DNA of 64,000 nt from Candidatus Rhodoblastus alkanivorans. GTDB taxonomy: Bacteria; Pseudomonadota; Alphaproteobacteria; Rhizobiales; Beijerinckiaceae. This document shows, one piece after another, positions 46,032 through 56,778 of the stretch (the first letter of the stretch is position 1; each line of letters starts with the position of its first letter). The translations under genes and the position numbers were made by a program. The DNA lies in contig NZ_JAIVFP010000001.1 in the NCBI RefSeq assembly GCF_022760755.1, positions 2,770,001 through 2,834,000 on the forward strand, in the 5' to 3' direction. The notes under the pieces are model-generated. The model ran no database searches, was not told where the DNA came from, and saw only the letters and a program-made list of their open reading frames with translations.

Positions 46032-46754
46032 TTAACTGAGATAGCTCACCTCCCCAGTCTCAATATCGTAGATCGCCGCGACGATCTTGAGCTTGCCCTC
46101 GGCGACGAGGCCCGAGATGAGCGTGCTCGTCGCGGTCAGCCGCGCCGCCGTTTGTCGCGCGCTGCGCTTGGCGGCGGCGTTGACGTAGTCGCCCGGGTCA
46201 TCCCGCGCGGCGAGCGCGGCGGGCAGTATCGGCTCGATCATCGGCATAATCGCGCCGGGATAGGTCGCGTTCTTTTTTACCACGTCGCATGCCGCCTTCA
46301 CCGCGCCGCAGCTGGTATGGGCGAGGACGACGATGAGCGGCGACCCCAACACCGCCGCGCCGTACTCGACCGTGCCAAGCGTAGCCGTATCGACGAGGTT
46401 GCCGGCGTTGCGGGCGACGAATAGCTGGCCGACCCCTTGGCCGCCAAAGATGAGCTCCGGGGGGACGCGGCTGTCGGCGCAGGAGATCACCGTCGCCCAT
46501 GGCGCCTGCCCTCCAACGACAGAGGCACGCTTCGCGGCCAGGTTGATCGAGCAGAGTTCCGGTTGGCTGACATAGCGCGCGTTGCCATCCTTGAGCGCGG
46601 CGAGCGCCTCGTCCGGCGAGAGCGATGTCGGCGCGCCTTCGGCCGCCTGCGCCGGTTTCATCGCGCCGGCGAGCGTAACCCCGGCCAAACCCGTGGCCGC
46701 GAACTTGAGGAGATCCCTCCGGACCATTGCTTTGCGATCGCACGTTTCGCACAT
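46032..46754 (-). CDS. Exported beta-class carbonic anhydrase
   Basis: 240 residues. The Tat-like signal (KAMVRRDLLKFAATGLAGVTLAGAMKPAQA) predicts export, and the rest is a beta-carbonic anhydrase with the zinc ligands in CADSRVPPELIFGGQGVGQLFVARNAGN (Cys, Asp-Arg dyad) and LAHTSCGAVKAACD (His, Cys). It interconverts CO2 and bicarbonate in the periplasm, which could help CO2 supply to RuBisCO. It sits between the two cbb operons and upstream of the second cbbR. Nothing essential is missing. A second short motif CETC at the N-terminus is of unknown use. Confidence 0.9.
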   Translation of the reverse strand: MCETCDRKAMVRRDLLKFAATGLAGVTLAGAMKPAQAAEGAPTSLSPDEALAALKDGNARYVSQPELCSINLAAKRASVVGGQAPWATVISCADSRVPPELIFGGQGVGQLFVARNAGNLVDTATLGTVEYGAAVLGSPLIVVLAHTSCGAVKAACDVVKKNATYPGAIMPMIEPILPAALAARDDPGDYVNAAAKRSARQTAARLTATSTLISGLVAEGKLKIVAAIYDIETGEVSYLS

Positions 46755-47052
46755 TTCTGGTCACTCCCTCCGCCATTCGAACCAACATTCGTCAGATGAC
46801 AGCCCTGAGGACGGTGAAGCTGGGCCTAATGCACAGCTTTGGCAAGACTGAAATGTCGTTGAGACGCGCCGTGAATTATCGATACGTTTCAGCGCGAGTA
46901 TGCTCGCCGCAAGCCCGACGCGCGGGAAAAGCCCGGTTCAACCTCGGACGATCGGGGACAGCCGGCACAATCTGGGACTTCGCGGCGTCAAGCTGGCGAA
47001 GCGCTACTTCAATATCGGCCATTGCCGTTGAGAAGGCTGTTTTCGAGGGCGA

Positions 47053-47946
47053 TCAGCTTCGCCCCTGCTTCAACACATTCAGAAAGGCCGAAGCCGCCGG
47101 CGACAGTTTTTTCGCTTTCAGATGCGTGACATACCAGTGGCGCATCAGGGGAAAGCCCGTCACGTCCAGCTCGCGCAGCGCGCCGGTGGCGAGTTCGAGC
47201 GTCAGCACATGGCGCGACAGGACGGCGAGGCCCAGGCCGGCGGCCACCGCCTGCTTGATCGTCTCGTCGCTGCCCAGCGTCATCCGCCCCCGCAAGGGAA
47301 TCTCGTGCTCGGCGAAATAGCGCTCGGTCGCCTGCCGGGTGCCGGAGCCCGGCTCGCGCAGGATGAAGGGCTCGTTCTCCAGCCTTTTCGCGGCGATTCC
47401 GCGCTCGCGGCTCAAGGGATGGTCGGGCGCCGCCACCACGACCAAAGGGTTTTCGATGAAGGGAAAGGCTTCGACCTCCATGTCCTGCGGCACGCGGCCC
47501 ATGATGTAGAGATCGTCGCGGTTCTGGGCCATGCGCTCCAGCATCTGGTCGCGGTTGACCACCTCCATCACCAGATCGATTCCCGGATGGGCGCGGCAGA
47601 AATCGCCGATCATTTTGGTGACGAAATAGCGGGCGGAGGTGATCATCGCGAGGCGCAATTCGCCGCTCTCCAATCCGCGCATCTCGGACAGTTCCATGCC
47701 CAGCGCCTCCAGCCTTTGCAAAATGTCGCGGCTGGCGGCGGCGGCGGCGCGGCCAGCCTCGGTGAGGCTCAGCTTCTTGCCGGTCTGCTCGTGCAGGGCC
47801 AGGCCGATGCTTTCGGTCAAGGACTTGATCTGAATTGAAAAAGCCGAGGGCGTCATGTTCATCTCCTCGGCCGCCCGCGTCATGTTGAGATGGCGCGCGA
47901 GGGATTCGATCAGGCGCAACTGGTGGAGCGTGATCCGCCGCAGCAT
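47053..47946 (-). CDS. cbbR: LysR-type regulator of the form I RuBisCO operon
   Basis: 297 residues. CbbR-type helix-turn-helix (ITLHQLRLIESLARHLNMTRAAEEMNMTPSAFSIQIKSLTESIGLALHEQTGKKLSL) and inducer domain (AMITSARYFVTKMIGDFCRAHPGIDLVMEVVNRDQMLERM...IMGRVPQD). It diverges from cbbL over 123 bp that contain a perfect inverted repeat. It should control cbbLSX, separate from the cbbR of the form II operon, allowing the two enzymes to be tuned independently. Confidence 0.9.
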   Translation of the reverse strand: MLRRITLHQLRLIESLARHLNMTRAAEEMNMTPSAFSIQIKSLTESIGLALHEQTGKKLSLTEAGRAAAAASRDILQRLEALGMELSEMRGLESGELRLAMITSARYFVTKMIGDFCRAHPGIDLVMEVVNRDQMLERMAQNRDDLYIMGRVPQDMEVEAFPFIENPLVVVAAPDHPLSRERGIAAKRLENEPFILREPGSGTRQATERYFAEHEIPLRGRMTLGSDETIKQAVAAGLGLAVLSRHVLTLELATGALRELDVTGFPLMRHWYVTHLKAKKLSPAASAFLNVLKQGRS

Positions 47947-47961
47947 CCATATACTCCACTA

Positions 47962-47994
47962 TGAGATAACGTTCTAAACAATGAACTTATCTCA
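47962..47994. promoter_or_regulatory. Candidate CbbR operator upstream of cbbL
   Basis: TGAGATAA (47962-47969) and TTATCTCA (47987-47994) are perfect inverted 8-mers 17 bp apart in the cbbR-cbbL promoter region. The GATAA core recurs in the operator candidate before cbbF. Confidence 0.55.
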
Positions 47995-48012
47995 AAGGTT
48001 ATAGCGGCGTAA

Positions 48013-49530
<1,518 letters not shown>

Positions 49531-49550
49531 GGCCCGCCCGGACCAGCCTC

Positions 49551-49611
49551 GCCGTCATTGCGAGGAGCCGACAGGGCGTGCTTGGCGCGCCCTGTGGCCG
49601 GCGATGACGGC
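49551..49611. repeat. Cruciform palindrome in cbbL-cbbS spacer
   Basis: GCCGTCATTGC (49551-49561) pairs with GCGATGACGGC (49601-49611) and, inside, ACAGGGCG (49571-49578) with CGCCCTGT (49588-49595). The same 11-mer GCCGTCATTGC occurs at 45954-45964. It resembles an extragenic palindromic repeat and may also stabilise or process the message. Confidence 0.6.
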
Positions 49612-49644
49612 GACAGCCATCGAACCGAATTCAGGAGCACTGAC

Positions 49645-50034
49645 ATGCGTATCACTCAAGGCTGTTTCTCTTTCCTGCCCGATCTCGACGACGAGCAGAT
49701 CAAGGCGCAGATCGAATATTGCCTGCGCAACGACTGGGCCATCGGCATCGAATTCACCGACGATCCGCACCCGCGCAACACCTATTGGGAAATGTGGGGC
49801 AATCCCATGTTCGACCTGAAGGACGCTGCCGGCGTGATGATGGAGCTGAACGCCTGCCGCAAGGCCCTTCCGGATGTCTATATCAAGCTCATCGCCTTCG
49901 ACTCCACGCGTGGTTTCGAAACGGTGCGCACCGCCTTCATCGTCCAGCGGCCCAAGGTCGAGCCGAATTTCACCATGACCCGCACAGACGTGCAGGGCCG
50001 GTCGATGCATTACACCCTGTCGCCCACGAGGTGA
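49645..50034 (+). CDS. cbbS: Form IC RuBisCO small subunit
   Basis: 129 residues: [100 protein letters not shown], the red-type small subunit with the C-terminal extension ([23 protein letters not shown]) that forms the beta-hairpin barrel of form IC/ID enzymes. The ATG at 49645 has AGGAG 6 bp upstream; the frame is open further up without coding character. Confidence 0.96.
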   Translation: MRITQGCFSFLPDLDDEQIKAQIEYCLRNDWAIGIEFTDDPHPRNTYWEMWGNPMFDLKDAAGVMMELNACRKALPDVYIKLIAFDSTRGFETVRTAFIVQRPKVEPNFTMTRTDVQGRSMHYTLSPTR

Positions 50035-50035
50035 C

Positions 50036-50062
50036 GCGATTTTCAGCTCTCGCTGAAATCGC
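50036..50062 (+). promoter_or_regulatory. Hairpin immediately after cbbS
   Basis: GCGATTTTCAGC, loop TCTC, GCTGAAATCGC: an 11-bp stem with one bulged T starting 2 bp past the cbbS stop, no T run. Likely a 3' protective structure for cbbLS messages, lowering cbbX relative to them. Confidence 0.55.
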
Positions 50063-50243
50063 GTTCCGCCGGCGCGGAAAACCGCTTTCTGGTCCTGGAA
50101 TTTCGCGCTTGGGCGTTTCCATGGATCGCAAGGCGATCTTGTGGAACTCGTGACGACAACGCGGAGCCGGAACTCTCCCCCTCCGGCTCCGCACCCCATG
50201 TGAAGAAGCCCAAATCAAGAAGATCGAATCAGGGGATCGGACA

Positions 50244-51200
50244 ATGAACGAACATGTTCCCGCTTCGGAAGACGAAGCGCCCGCCGCGGCCGAGACGCGG
50301 GTCGATCTCGCCGAGGATTATCGTTCGTCAGGCGTCGCCGACGTGCTGGCCGATCTCGACCGTGAATTGATCGGCCTCGCCCCGGTCAAGCAACGCATCC
50401 GCGAGACCGCCGCGCTGCTGCTGGTCGACCGCGCGCGGCGCAAACTCGGCCTCGCCCATGAGACGCCGACGCTGCACATGAGTTTCACCGGCAATCCCGG
50501 GGTCGGCAAGACCACGGTGGCGCTGAAGATGGCGAACCTGCTGCACCGGCTCGGCTATGTGCGCAAGGGCCATCTCGTCTCGGTCACCCGCGACGACCTC
50601 GTCGGCCAATATATCGGCCATACCGCGCCCAAGACCCGCGAAGTGCTGAAAAAGGCGATGGGCGGCGTGCTGTTCATCGACGAGGCCTATTATCTCTACA
50701 AGCCCGACAACGAGCGCGACTATGGCCAGGAGGCGATCGAAATCCTGCTCCAGGTCATGGAGAACCATCGCGACGACCTGGTCGTGATCCTCGCCGGCTA
50801 TGCCGACCGGATGGAGAGTTTCTTCGCCTCAAATCCCGGCTTCCGCTCGCGCATCGCCCATCACATCGAATTCCCCGACTATAGCGACCAGGAACTGCTG
50901 CGCATCGCCGACAGCATGTTGGGGAGCCAGGAATATCACTTCGACGACGAGGCCCGCGCGGCTTTTGCCGAATATATCGCGGCGCGGCGCAGCCAGCCGC
51001 ATTTCGCCAACGCCCGCTCGATCCGCAACGCGCTCGACCGCGCGCGGCTACGCCAAGCGAACCGCCTGTTCGAGAGCGGCGGCCTGATCGACGCCGCAGC
51101 GCTCTCCACCATCAAGGCCGAGGACATTCGCGGCAGCCGCGTGTTCGCCGGAGGTTTGGCCCATGAAAGGGCCAAGGATGAAGGGACCAAGTCCGAATAG
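50244..51200 (+). CDS. cbbX: Red-type RuBisCO activase CbbX
   Basis: 318 residues of the AAA+ CbbX family. Walker [22 protein letters not shown], pore-loop region [21 protein letters not shown], Walker [48 protein letters not shown], and sensor/arginine finger region [17 protein letters not shown]. It remodels inhibited red-type RuBisCO by pulling the CbbL C-terminus, driven by ATP and RuBP. The N-terminal ~20 residues are acidic and variable. It is followed by a strong terminator. Confidence 0.95.
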   Translation: MNEHVPASEDEAPAAAETRVDLAEDYRSSGVADVLADLDRELIGLAPVKQRIRETAALLLVDRARRKLGLAHETPTLHMSFTGNPGVGKTTVALKMANLLHRLGYVRKGHLVSVTRDDLVGQYIGHTAPKTREVLKKAMGGVLFIDEAYYLYKPDNERDYGQEAIEILLQVMENHRDDLVVILAGYADRMESFFASNPGFRSRIAHHIEFPDYSDQELLRIADSMLGSQEYHFDDEARAAFAEYIAARRSQPHFANARSIRNALDRARLRQANRLFESGGLIDAAALSTIKAEDIRGSRVFAGGLAHERAKDEGTKSE

Positions 51201-51658
51201 GATTCCTCCGCTCTCCTGCTAAAACGGCCGTGTCCTTGCGTGGGGAGGCCGCCGTCGGAGAGAAACTCGGCCTGTTTCCGAGAGGAAATGGGCCGTCTTT
51301 TTTATGGGCGCGCCGTCCGCTTCAGGCTTTCCGGCGGCGGGCAAAACTCAAGCCGCATGCGTCCACGGACTGGCCTTCGAGGGCGCCGCTTCGCGCTAAT
51401 ATTGTGGCGCTTGGCCGATCTTGAGCTCGACCCGACGCGCCGCCGGTCCATCGCCAAACCCGCTCTCCCTGGCTTTCAATCTCGCGCCAAAGGCCTCTGC
51501 GCCGGAATAATCAATGAAGACCTTTTCGCTGGACACGCAGCGCTAGCCCATCGTTGGCGAAAAGCGGCCGATCAAAGGAACGGAATCGCGATTAGGCACG
51601 TCCCGCCGGATGCTCTTCTCGACATTCTTCCGAAAGAAACGGGCGATTGACTTGTCGT
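51201..51658. other. Intergenic region between cbbX and Hint-protein gene
   Basis: 458 bp without a supported gene. It contains the cbbX terminator at 51268-51303; the rest has open frames but no homology wording, ribosome sites or signals that I can support. Confidence 0.5.
51268..51303 (+). terminator. Rho-independent terminator of cbbLSX
   Basis: CGGCCTGTTTCC pairs with GGAAATGGGCCG (12 bp including two G-T pairs) around GAGA, followed by a T-rich run (TCTTTTTTTA). Confidence 0.85.
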
Positions 51659-53581
51659 TCAACCCGCGAGTTTCTCTGGCGCCAATTGTTGCGCGCGGCC
51701 CGCGAGGCGGACCCGCAGCGCCATCGGAACCTGACGGCGCGCCTTGGCGCGCGGATAGGGCAATTCTTCGACGGCCTTGCCTTGGGGATAGAGCGCCTCA
51801 AATTCCGCCCAATTGTCAAAATTCAACCGCTCGACATTATCGACAAAGGTTTCGGCCGGCGTGTTTTCCGCGAAGATCAGCGAATGTTCGTCGAGTTCGA
51901 CATGGTAATAGACGAAAATCTTGGGAACATTGGTTTCGCGGGTGATCGACGTCCCATTAACCAGAGCGCCGGCGTGGATCAACACGTCGTCGACCAGCAG
52001 CGCATGATCCGGCGAAACCAGCAGATCACGAGCCGGAACATTTTCGTCGAGCGCGCCGGCGCGCACCCGGATTGGCAGCACGCGCAATGGATCGGCGAAA
52101 CGGAGGGAAATTGTCTGGCGCCCGATCCAGTTCACCGGCTTGGCGATTCCTTCGCACGTCAACACTAGATCGCCGCGCTTGAGCGTCTCGATCGCCGCTT
52201 CTCCCGCGGGCGTACGAACCAGCGTGCCGGCCATGAAACAGAAGTAAGTGATCTCATCGACGCTCGTCGATTCATTCAGCACGAACTGGTCCTGGGAATA
52301 GGTTCCGTCGAGCGTCAGTTTTTCGAGGACGACATTGCTCGCGTCCTCGATCAGCAGCGTTCCCTGGCTCGCCGTGTCTTGGCTCCAGACGATATGCTCG
52401 ATCCCGGCGGCGCCCGCGACTTTGATGGTGTCGCTGGCCGCCGCCGTGTCGCCGGTTCCGGTAAAGCCCGAAATCGCGGCGGTGAAGCTGCTCAAAAAGG
52501 CGCCCAGGCCGGTAAGGTCGAGCGTTCCGCCATTGGCGCCGGAAACTGCCGCGAACTGGATTCCGCCGGATCCGATCGACGCCCCTGCGTCGAGTATGAG
52601 CGTTCCGCCGCTGATGACCGGGGCGTCGGCGACGCCGCCGGACAGAATGCTCGCCGTCCCTCCGCTGAGGACGGTCGTATCGGTCGCCGTTCCTCCGGAA
52701 TCGACGATCTGGATCCCGCCGCTGTCGACCGTCGTGCTGGTCGCATAGCCGGTCCCATTCTGACCGCCGACATATTGAGTCCCGCCGACCGTTGTGTTGG
52801 TCGCATAGCCGACGCCGGAATTATAGCCGACATATTGAATGGCGCCGGCGTCGATCGTCGTGTCCGTCGCCGTGCCGGTCCCGTTGACGTCGCCGACATC
52901 CTGTTCGCCGCCGCTCAGAATCGTCGTGCCCGTCGCGCTCCCGACCCCGCTATAATAGCCGACGGCCTGTACGCCGCCGCTCGCGATCGTCGTGCTCGTC
53001 GCATAGCCCGTCCCGCCGCTGACGCCGACATCCTGTTCGCCGCCGCTGATCGTCGTGCCGATCGCCGTCCCGATTCCGTTAAAAGCGCCGACGCCTTGAT
53101 AGCCGCCGCTGTAAATCGTCGTGTCCGTGGCCGTGCCGGTTCCGCCGCTTATGCCGACATATTGGCTTCCGCCACTGATGATTGTGCTTTCCGCCGAACC
53201 AATCCCGCCGCTCTCGCCAACGTACTGAGTTCCGCCGTCGATGGTCGTGCTCGTCGCGTACCCGACGCCGGAATGATAGCCGACATATTGGGAGCCGCCG
53301 CTGCCGATCGACGTGTAGGTCGCCGTACCGGTCCCATAAACATCGCCGACATCCTGATAGCCTCCGCTCAAGATCGTCGTGCTCGTCGCGAACCCGGTCC
53401 CGTTCAGGTAGCCGACGGCTTGTTCGCCGCCGCTGGAGATCGTCGTGTCCGTCGCCGTCCCGGTTCCATAGTCATAGCCGACATATTGCAGGCCGCCGGA
53501 GACAATATTGGTCCCGCTGTCGCTGTCCGAATTGCCCGGGCCGGATCCGACATATTGGGTCGTGTTCAGAGTTCCGCTCAT
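51659..53581 (-). CDS. Secreted AIDA-like repeat protein with C-terminal Hint domain
   Basis: 640 residues from MSGTLNTTQYVGSG. Residues ~20-320 contain 13 degenerate repeats of about 20-27 residues of the form GxxQYVGxxxGTGxATxTTIxSGG (AIDA/autotransporter-type beta-helix repeats). Then a linker with SGGTLILDAGASIGSGGIQF and a beta-roll-like stretch, and a Hint (hedgehog/intein-like) domain from about residue 450: CFMAGTLVRTPAGEAAIETLKRGDLVLT, LVSPDHALLVDDVLIHAGALVNG and HVELDEHSLIFAENTPAETFVDN. The domain's first Cys is present. No signal peptide and no beta-barrel translocator are seen, so type I-like secretion is a guess. Such Hint proteins are common in alphaproteobacteria; role unknown. 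Confidence 0.82.
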   Translation of the reverse strand: MSGTLNTTQYVGSGPGNSDSDSGTNIVSGGLQYVGYDYGTGTATDTTISSGGEQAVGYLNGTGFATSTTILSGGYQDVGDVYGTGTATYTSIGSGGSQYVGYHSGVGYATSTTIDGGTQYVGESGGIGSAESTIISGGSQYVGISGGTGTATDTTIYSGGYQGVGAFNGIGTAIGTTISGGEQDVGVSGGTGYATSTTIASGGVQAVGYYSGVGSATGTTILSGGEQDVGDVNGTGTATDTTIDAGAIQYVGYNSGVGYATNTTVGGTQYVGGQNGTGYATSTTVDSGGIQIVDSGGTATDTTVLSGGTASILSGGVADAPVISGGTLILDAGASIGSGGIQFAAVSGANGGTLDLTGLGAFLSSFTAAISGFTGTGDTAAASDTIKVAGAAGIEHIVWSQDTASQGTLLIEDASNVVLEKLTLDGTYSQDQFVLNESTSVDEITYFCFMAGTLVRTPAGEAAIETLKRGDLVLTCEGIAKPVNWIGRQTISLRFADPLRVLPIRVRAGALDENVPARDLLVSPDHALLVDDVLIHAGALVNGTSITRETNVPKIFVYYHVELDEHSLIFAENTPAETFVDNVERLNFDNWAEFEALYPQGKAVEELPYPRAKARRQVPMALRVRLAGRAQQLAPEKLAG

Positions 53582-54057
53582 CGTTTCACCCCGGGCGTCT
53601 TCAAGCATCGGCCGATGCTTGTCATTGCTGCATTTTGGTTCCCGCGCCGCGAATTTCCGGCCTGGGGCTTTAGCTTACCTGCTTGCCGGCGCGGCGCGTT
53701 CCCGAAAATTCCGTGGTGCGCCCACGACCTTATTCCACCTGTTCCACTGTGGATCAGGCTGGCGGCTTCGAACTGGCGCGGCGCGACCTTCCGGCCACGC
53801 GCGAAAGGGACATCGGACGACCCGGCCGCCGAGCGTATCGACCAACGGCCCTGCCCAGTTTACGGTAAAAAATTCCACAAGTGGATTACGTAAAATTACG
53901 TAATTCCAGTATGCACAATTTGCAGCCAACAAGGCTGCCGCGCTGGTAGACGCAACGCTCCATGCGCCGCGCGACGGAATGGCGTCGCCGCGCCCCGCAT
54001 AAATTTCCGTTGATTCACGCTGCCGGCTCATTCAAAGCAGGCAAGGGAGGACGAGGC
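53582..54057. other. Divergent promoter region, Hint protein/LysR
   Basis: 476 bp between the leftward Hint-protein gene and the rightward LysR gene. It contains the AT-rich palindrome at 53885-53904 and a 4-bp CCAC/GTGG inverted repeat near 53737. No gene is supported. Confidence 0.5.
53885..53904. promoter_or_regulatory. Perfect palindrome, candidate operator
   Basis: ATTACGTAA-AA-TTACGTAAT, a perfect 9-bp inverted repeat 153 bp upstream of the LysR start. It shares the ATTACGTA half-site with the palindrome upstream of the PAS-LuxR gene at 18811-18837. Confidence 0.5.
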
Positions 54058-54966
54058 GTGACACTCGACCAGTTGCGCATTTTTGTCGCCGTCGCGGAGC
54101 TTGAGCATGTCACGCGGGCGGCGCGGCAGCTCAATCTGACGCAATCGGCGGTCAGCGCGGCGATCGGCGCGTTGGAGCAGCGTCACGACATGAAGCTGTT
54201 CGACCGGATCGGGCGGCGGGTCGCGCTGACCCAGGAGGGCCGGATTTTTCTCGTCGAGGCGCGCGCCCTGCTCATCGCCTCGCAGCGGACCGAAAAGGTG
54301 CTGACCGACATCGGCAGCCTGAAAACCGGGCGGCTGAACATCGCCGCGAGCCAGACCACCGGCAATTATTGGCTGCCGCCGCGCCTGGCGCGCTTCGCGG
54401 AAAACTACCCCGGCGTCGGCGTCCATCTGACGATCGGCAACACCCATGAGGTCGCCGAACTGGCGGCCGGCGGCGAGATCGACCTCGGCCTGGTCGAGGG
54501 CGCCGTCTCCGATCCGCTCCTCACGGTGACCCGGATTTACGACGACGAACTTCTGGTCGTCGCCGCGCCTGCGCTCGCCGAGCCTTTCTGCGGCGCGCAG
54601 GGCGCCGAGATCTATGACTCGGCGTGGATCGACGCCCCCTGGGTCGCCCGCGAAAAAGGCTCCGGCACGCGCGAGGCCTTCGAGGAGGCGATCCAATCCC
54701 TGGCGCCGATTGAACGCACGCGGCGCATCGTGCTCGAACTGCCCTCGAACGAAGCCGTGCGCGCGGCGGTCGAAGCCGGCGCCGGCCTTGCGGTCATGTC
54801 GAGCCTCGTCGCCCGCGCCTCGATCAAGGCCGGCGCGCTGGTTCAACTGCCCTTCGCCCTGCCCAAGCGGCCCTTTTACGTGCTTTCGCACCGGCAGCTC
54901 TATACGTCGCGCGCCGCCAAGGCGATGCTCGCCCTGATGCTCGACGCCGAACCCGCGAATTCCTGA
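54058..54966 (+). CDS. LysR-family transcriptional regulator
   Basis: 302 residues from the GTG at 54058, placed 7 bp after GGAGG. Standard LysR helix-turn-helix (TLDQLRIFVAVAELEHVTRAARQLNLTQSAVSAAIGALEQRHDMKLFDRIGRRVALTQEG) and substrate domain (RLNIAASQTTGNYWLPPRLARFAENYPGVGVHLTIGNT). The wording is close to regulators of sulfur or selenium metabolism of the CysB/YeiE group, but no target gene is adjacent. The frame is open back to 53962. Confidence 0.87.
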   Translation: MTLDQLRIFVAVAELEHVTRAARQLNLTQSAVSAAIGALEQRHDMKLFDRIGRRVALTQEGRIFLVEARALLIASQRTEKVLTDIGSLKTGRLNIAASQTTGNYWLPPRLARFAENYPGVGVHLTIGNTHEVAELAAGGEIDLGLVEGAVSDPLLTVTRIYDDELLVVAAPALAEPFCGAQGAEIYDSAWIDAPWVAREKGSGTREAFEEAIQSLAPIERTRRIVLELPSNEAVRAAVEAGAGLAVMSSLVARASIKAGALVQLPFALPKRPFYVLSHRQLYTSRAAKAMLALMLDAEPANS

Positions 54967-55062
54967 GATTTTCATGGCCCGTCCCAAGGCGGCGGCGTTC
55001 GTTTCCAAAAACCCGCAAGCGCTCCTATATTAAGACCGTCATTCTTTCACCGGGAGGGAAGC

Positions 55063-55332
55063 GTGCGGAAAACAATCGAAATCGCCGTGGCGCTCGGCTT
55101 CATTCTCGCAGCGTCGGCGACCCTTGCGGCGGAAGGCGGATCGACGCGCCATCGCCATCATCGCCCCGCGCACGCGGACGTCAGGACGCAACACACGGTT
55201 CAGCCGCAGCCGGAGGAGTCGCTCATCCCGTCGTTAACGCCCTATGCGCGTTCGGGCGAGGGAAACAATAATGGTCTGAGCCGCGATCCGGACGATTGCG
55301 CCACCGGCTGCATCGGCGGCAATGCCGATTGA
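55063..55332 (+). CDS. Small secreted protein
   Basis: 89 residues from a GTG start with a GGGAGG ribosome site. A signal peptide (MRKTIEIAVALGFILAASATLAAEG) is followed by a His/Arg patch (RHRHHRPAHADV) and a C-terminal segment DPDDCATGCIGGNAD with two cysteines five apart. I do not recognise a family. It converges with the porin gene 36 bp away. Confidence 0.6.
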   Translation: MRKTIEIAVALGFILAASATLAAEGGSTRHRHHRPAHADVRTQHTVQPQPEESLIPSLTPYARSGEGNNNGLSRDPDDCATGCIGGNAD

Positions 55333-55368
55333 TTCCGAAAGGCCGATCCAGCCCTTTGGAATCCTGTT

Positions 55369-56778
55369 CTAGAACGTGAGCCGGGCGCCCGCCGTGGGCG
55401 CGATGTTCTGGCTGTGTTGGAAGCCGCTCGCCACGCCGCCATAAACATTCGACACCAACACGCCCGCATAGAGGGTGACGCGGTCCACCGGGCGGTAATT
55501 GACCCTGAACGAATAGGAATAGCGTCCGCCGGCGCACCTCCCGCTGCTGGTCGCCGTTCCCGAACCGGTGCAGGTCGCGGGCGCGGCCAGATAATCGTTC
55601 TGGCTTTCCCAATAGGCGCCCGCGGCGAGATCGACGTCCTTCGTCGCCGCATAGCGCACGCCCGTCCACACCGTGTTGAGGAGGCGGGAGACTTCAAAAG
55701 CGTTGGAGGTCACGGCGCTGGGCGGAACGACGATCCCCTCGGCGATCGTCGACAGGCCGAACGGGGCGCCGTCGGTCGGATTGCCGGTGCGCGAATGGAC
55801 ATAGCCCATATAGAATTTGAACGGTTTCCAATCATAGCGCGCGAGCAGCGCCATCCCGGCGGTGTCGGCCAGGGTCGCCCGGACGATCGCGTTCGGATCG
55901 TAGCCAGGCGGTAAGGGCGCGCCCGAAAAGCTCGACAGCATGACGGCGTTCCGAGCATATCCGGCGATGGCGTCGAGCGACAAATTGCCGAAACGGGCGC
56001 CGAGTTGGATCTGGGATTGGTTGGTGGCGGCGTTACCGCCGCCATAGCCGCCGATCTGGGTCTGAGCGGCGAGATGCACGCGCCGATAGGTCAGGCGATA
56101 GGTCAGAGCCGTATTGACGCGCGCCGTCGGGCTGGCGCCGAAGCCGGAATAAAGGGCCGAAAAGCCGAGTTGCGAAAAGGCGACCGAGGCGACCGGATCA
56201 TAGGCGCCGAAAGCCGAAGTGGTCAGCGTGTTGGTTCGGCCATAGGTGAGCGTGCCGAAAGTCGGGTGGCTCAGGCCGATGAAGCCCTGCGAATTGTCCC
56301 ACTGTCCGGCGCGGCTCGAATCGAACGCCGTCCGCTGGTAGGGTACCGCGTAGAAATTATTGTCGGCGAGCGATTGCGGGCCGTTGATCAGGCGGAATGA
56401 ATAGGGATTGAAGCCGGCTTCGGCGACGCCGATCAAGCTCCATTCGCCGAAAATCTTCTGATTGAGCGTGACGCCGATCACCGAAGTGCTGGCGCCGTTA
56501 GGCGCCCGCAGCCAGTGGCTGTTGGCGCTGTTGCGGACAATGGCGTAATTGGGCTTGTCGGCATAGGGGCCGATCGGCGCGCCCCATTGCTCGTAGCCGA
56601 AGCCGCCGTCGATATTGCCGATGAGGGTCAGCGGACCAAATTGCAGCGGGCAATCCCGCGCCGAGGAATTCAGGTAATTCCAGAAGCTGCTCAGACAGGA
56701 AGGCGCGGCCTGCTCGCCGGCCGAGGCGGAGCCGGCAAAAGCCGACTCGAAGAAAATTGCTGCGAGGACACGCTTCAT
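55369..56778 (-). CDS. Outer-membrane porin
   Basis: 469 residues from ATG 56778 with a signal peptide (MKRVLAAIFFESAFAGSASA). The rest is an alternating beta-strand pattern typical of 16-stranded general porins: GPLTLIGNIDGGFGYEQWG, SVIGVTLNQKIFGEWSLIGVAEAGF, SQGFIGLSHPTFGTLTYGRTNTL, RYDWKPFKFYMGYVHSRTGN, and the C-terminal IAPTAGARLTF ending in Phe, the barrel-assembly signature. It matches the Gram-negative porin 4 type. It would form diffusion channels for small solutes. One disulfide may form between CTGSGTATSSGRC. Confidence 0.85.
   Translation of the reverse strand: MKRVLAAIFFESAFAGSASAGEQAAPSCLSSFWNYLNSSARDCPLQFGPLTLIGNIDGGFGYEQWGAPIGPYADKPNYAIVRNSANSHWLRAPNGASTSVIGVTLNQKIFGEWSLIGVAEAGFNPYSFRLINGPQSLADNNFYAVPYQRTAFDSSRAGQWDNSQGFIGLSHPTFGTLTYGRTNTLTTSAFGAYDPVASVAFSQLGFSALYSGFGASPTARVNTALTYRLTYRRVHLAAQTQIGGYGGGNAATNQSQIQLGARFGNLSLDAIAGYARNAVMLSSFSGAPLPPGYDPNAIVRATLADTAGMALLARYDWKPFKFYMGYVHSRTGNPTDGAPFGLSTIAEGIVVPPSAVTSNAFEVSRLLNTVWTGVRYAATKDVDLAAGAYWESQNDYLAAPATCTGSGTATSSGRCAGGRYSYSFRVNYRPVDRVTLYAGVLVSNVYGGVASGFQHSQNIAPTAGARLTF

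Noticed and set aside
52700-53560. Regularly spaced DNA repeats that might be a CRISPR array
   Set aside because: The repeats are degenerate and in frame, and encode the beta-helix repeat of the Hint protein. No cas genes are present and spacers are not unique.
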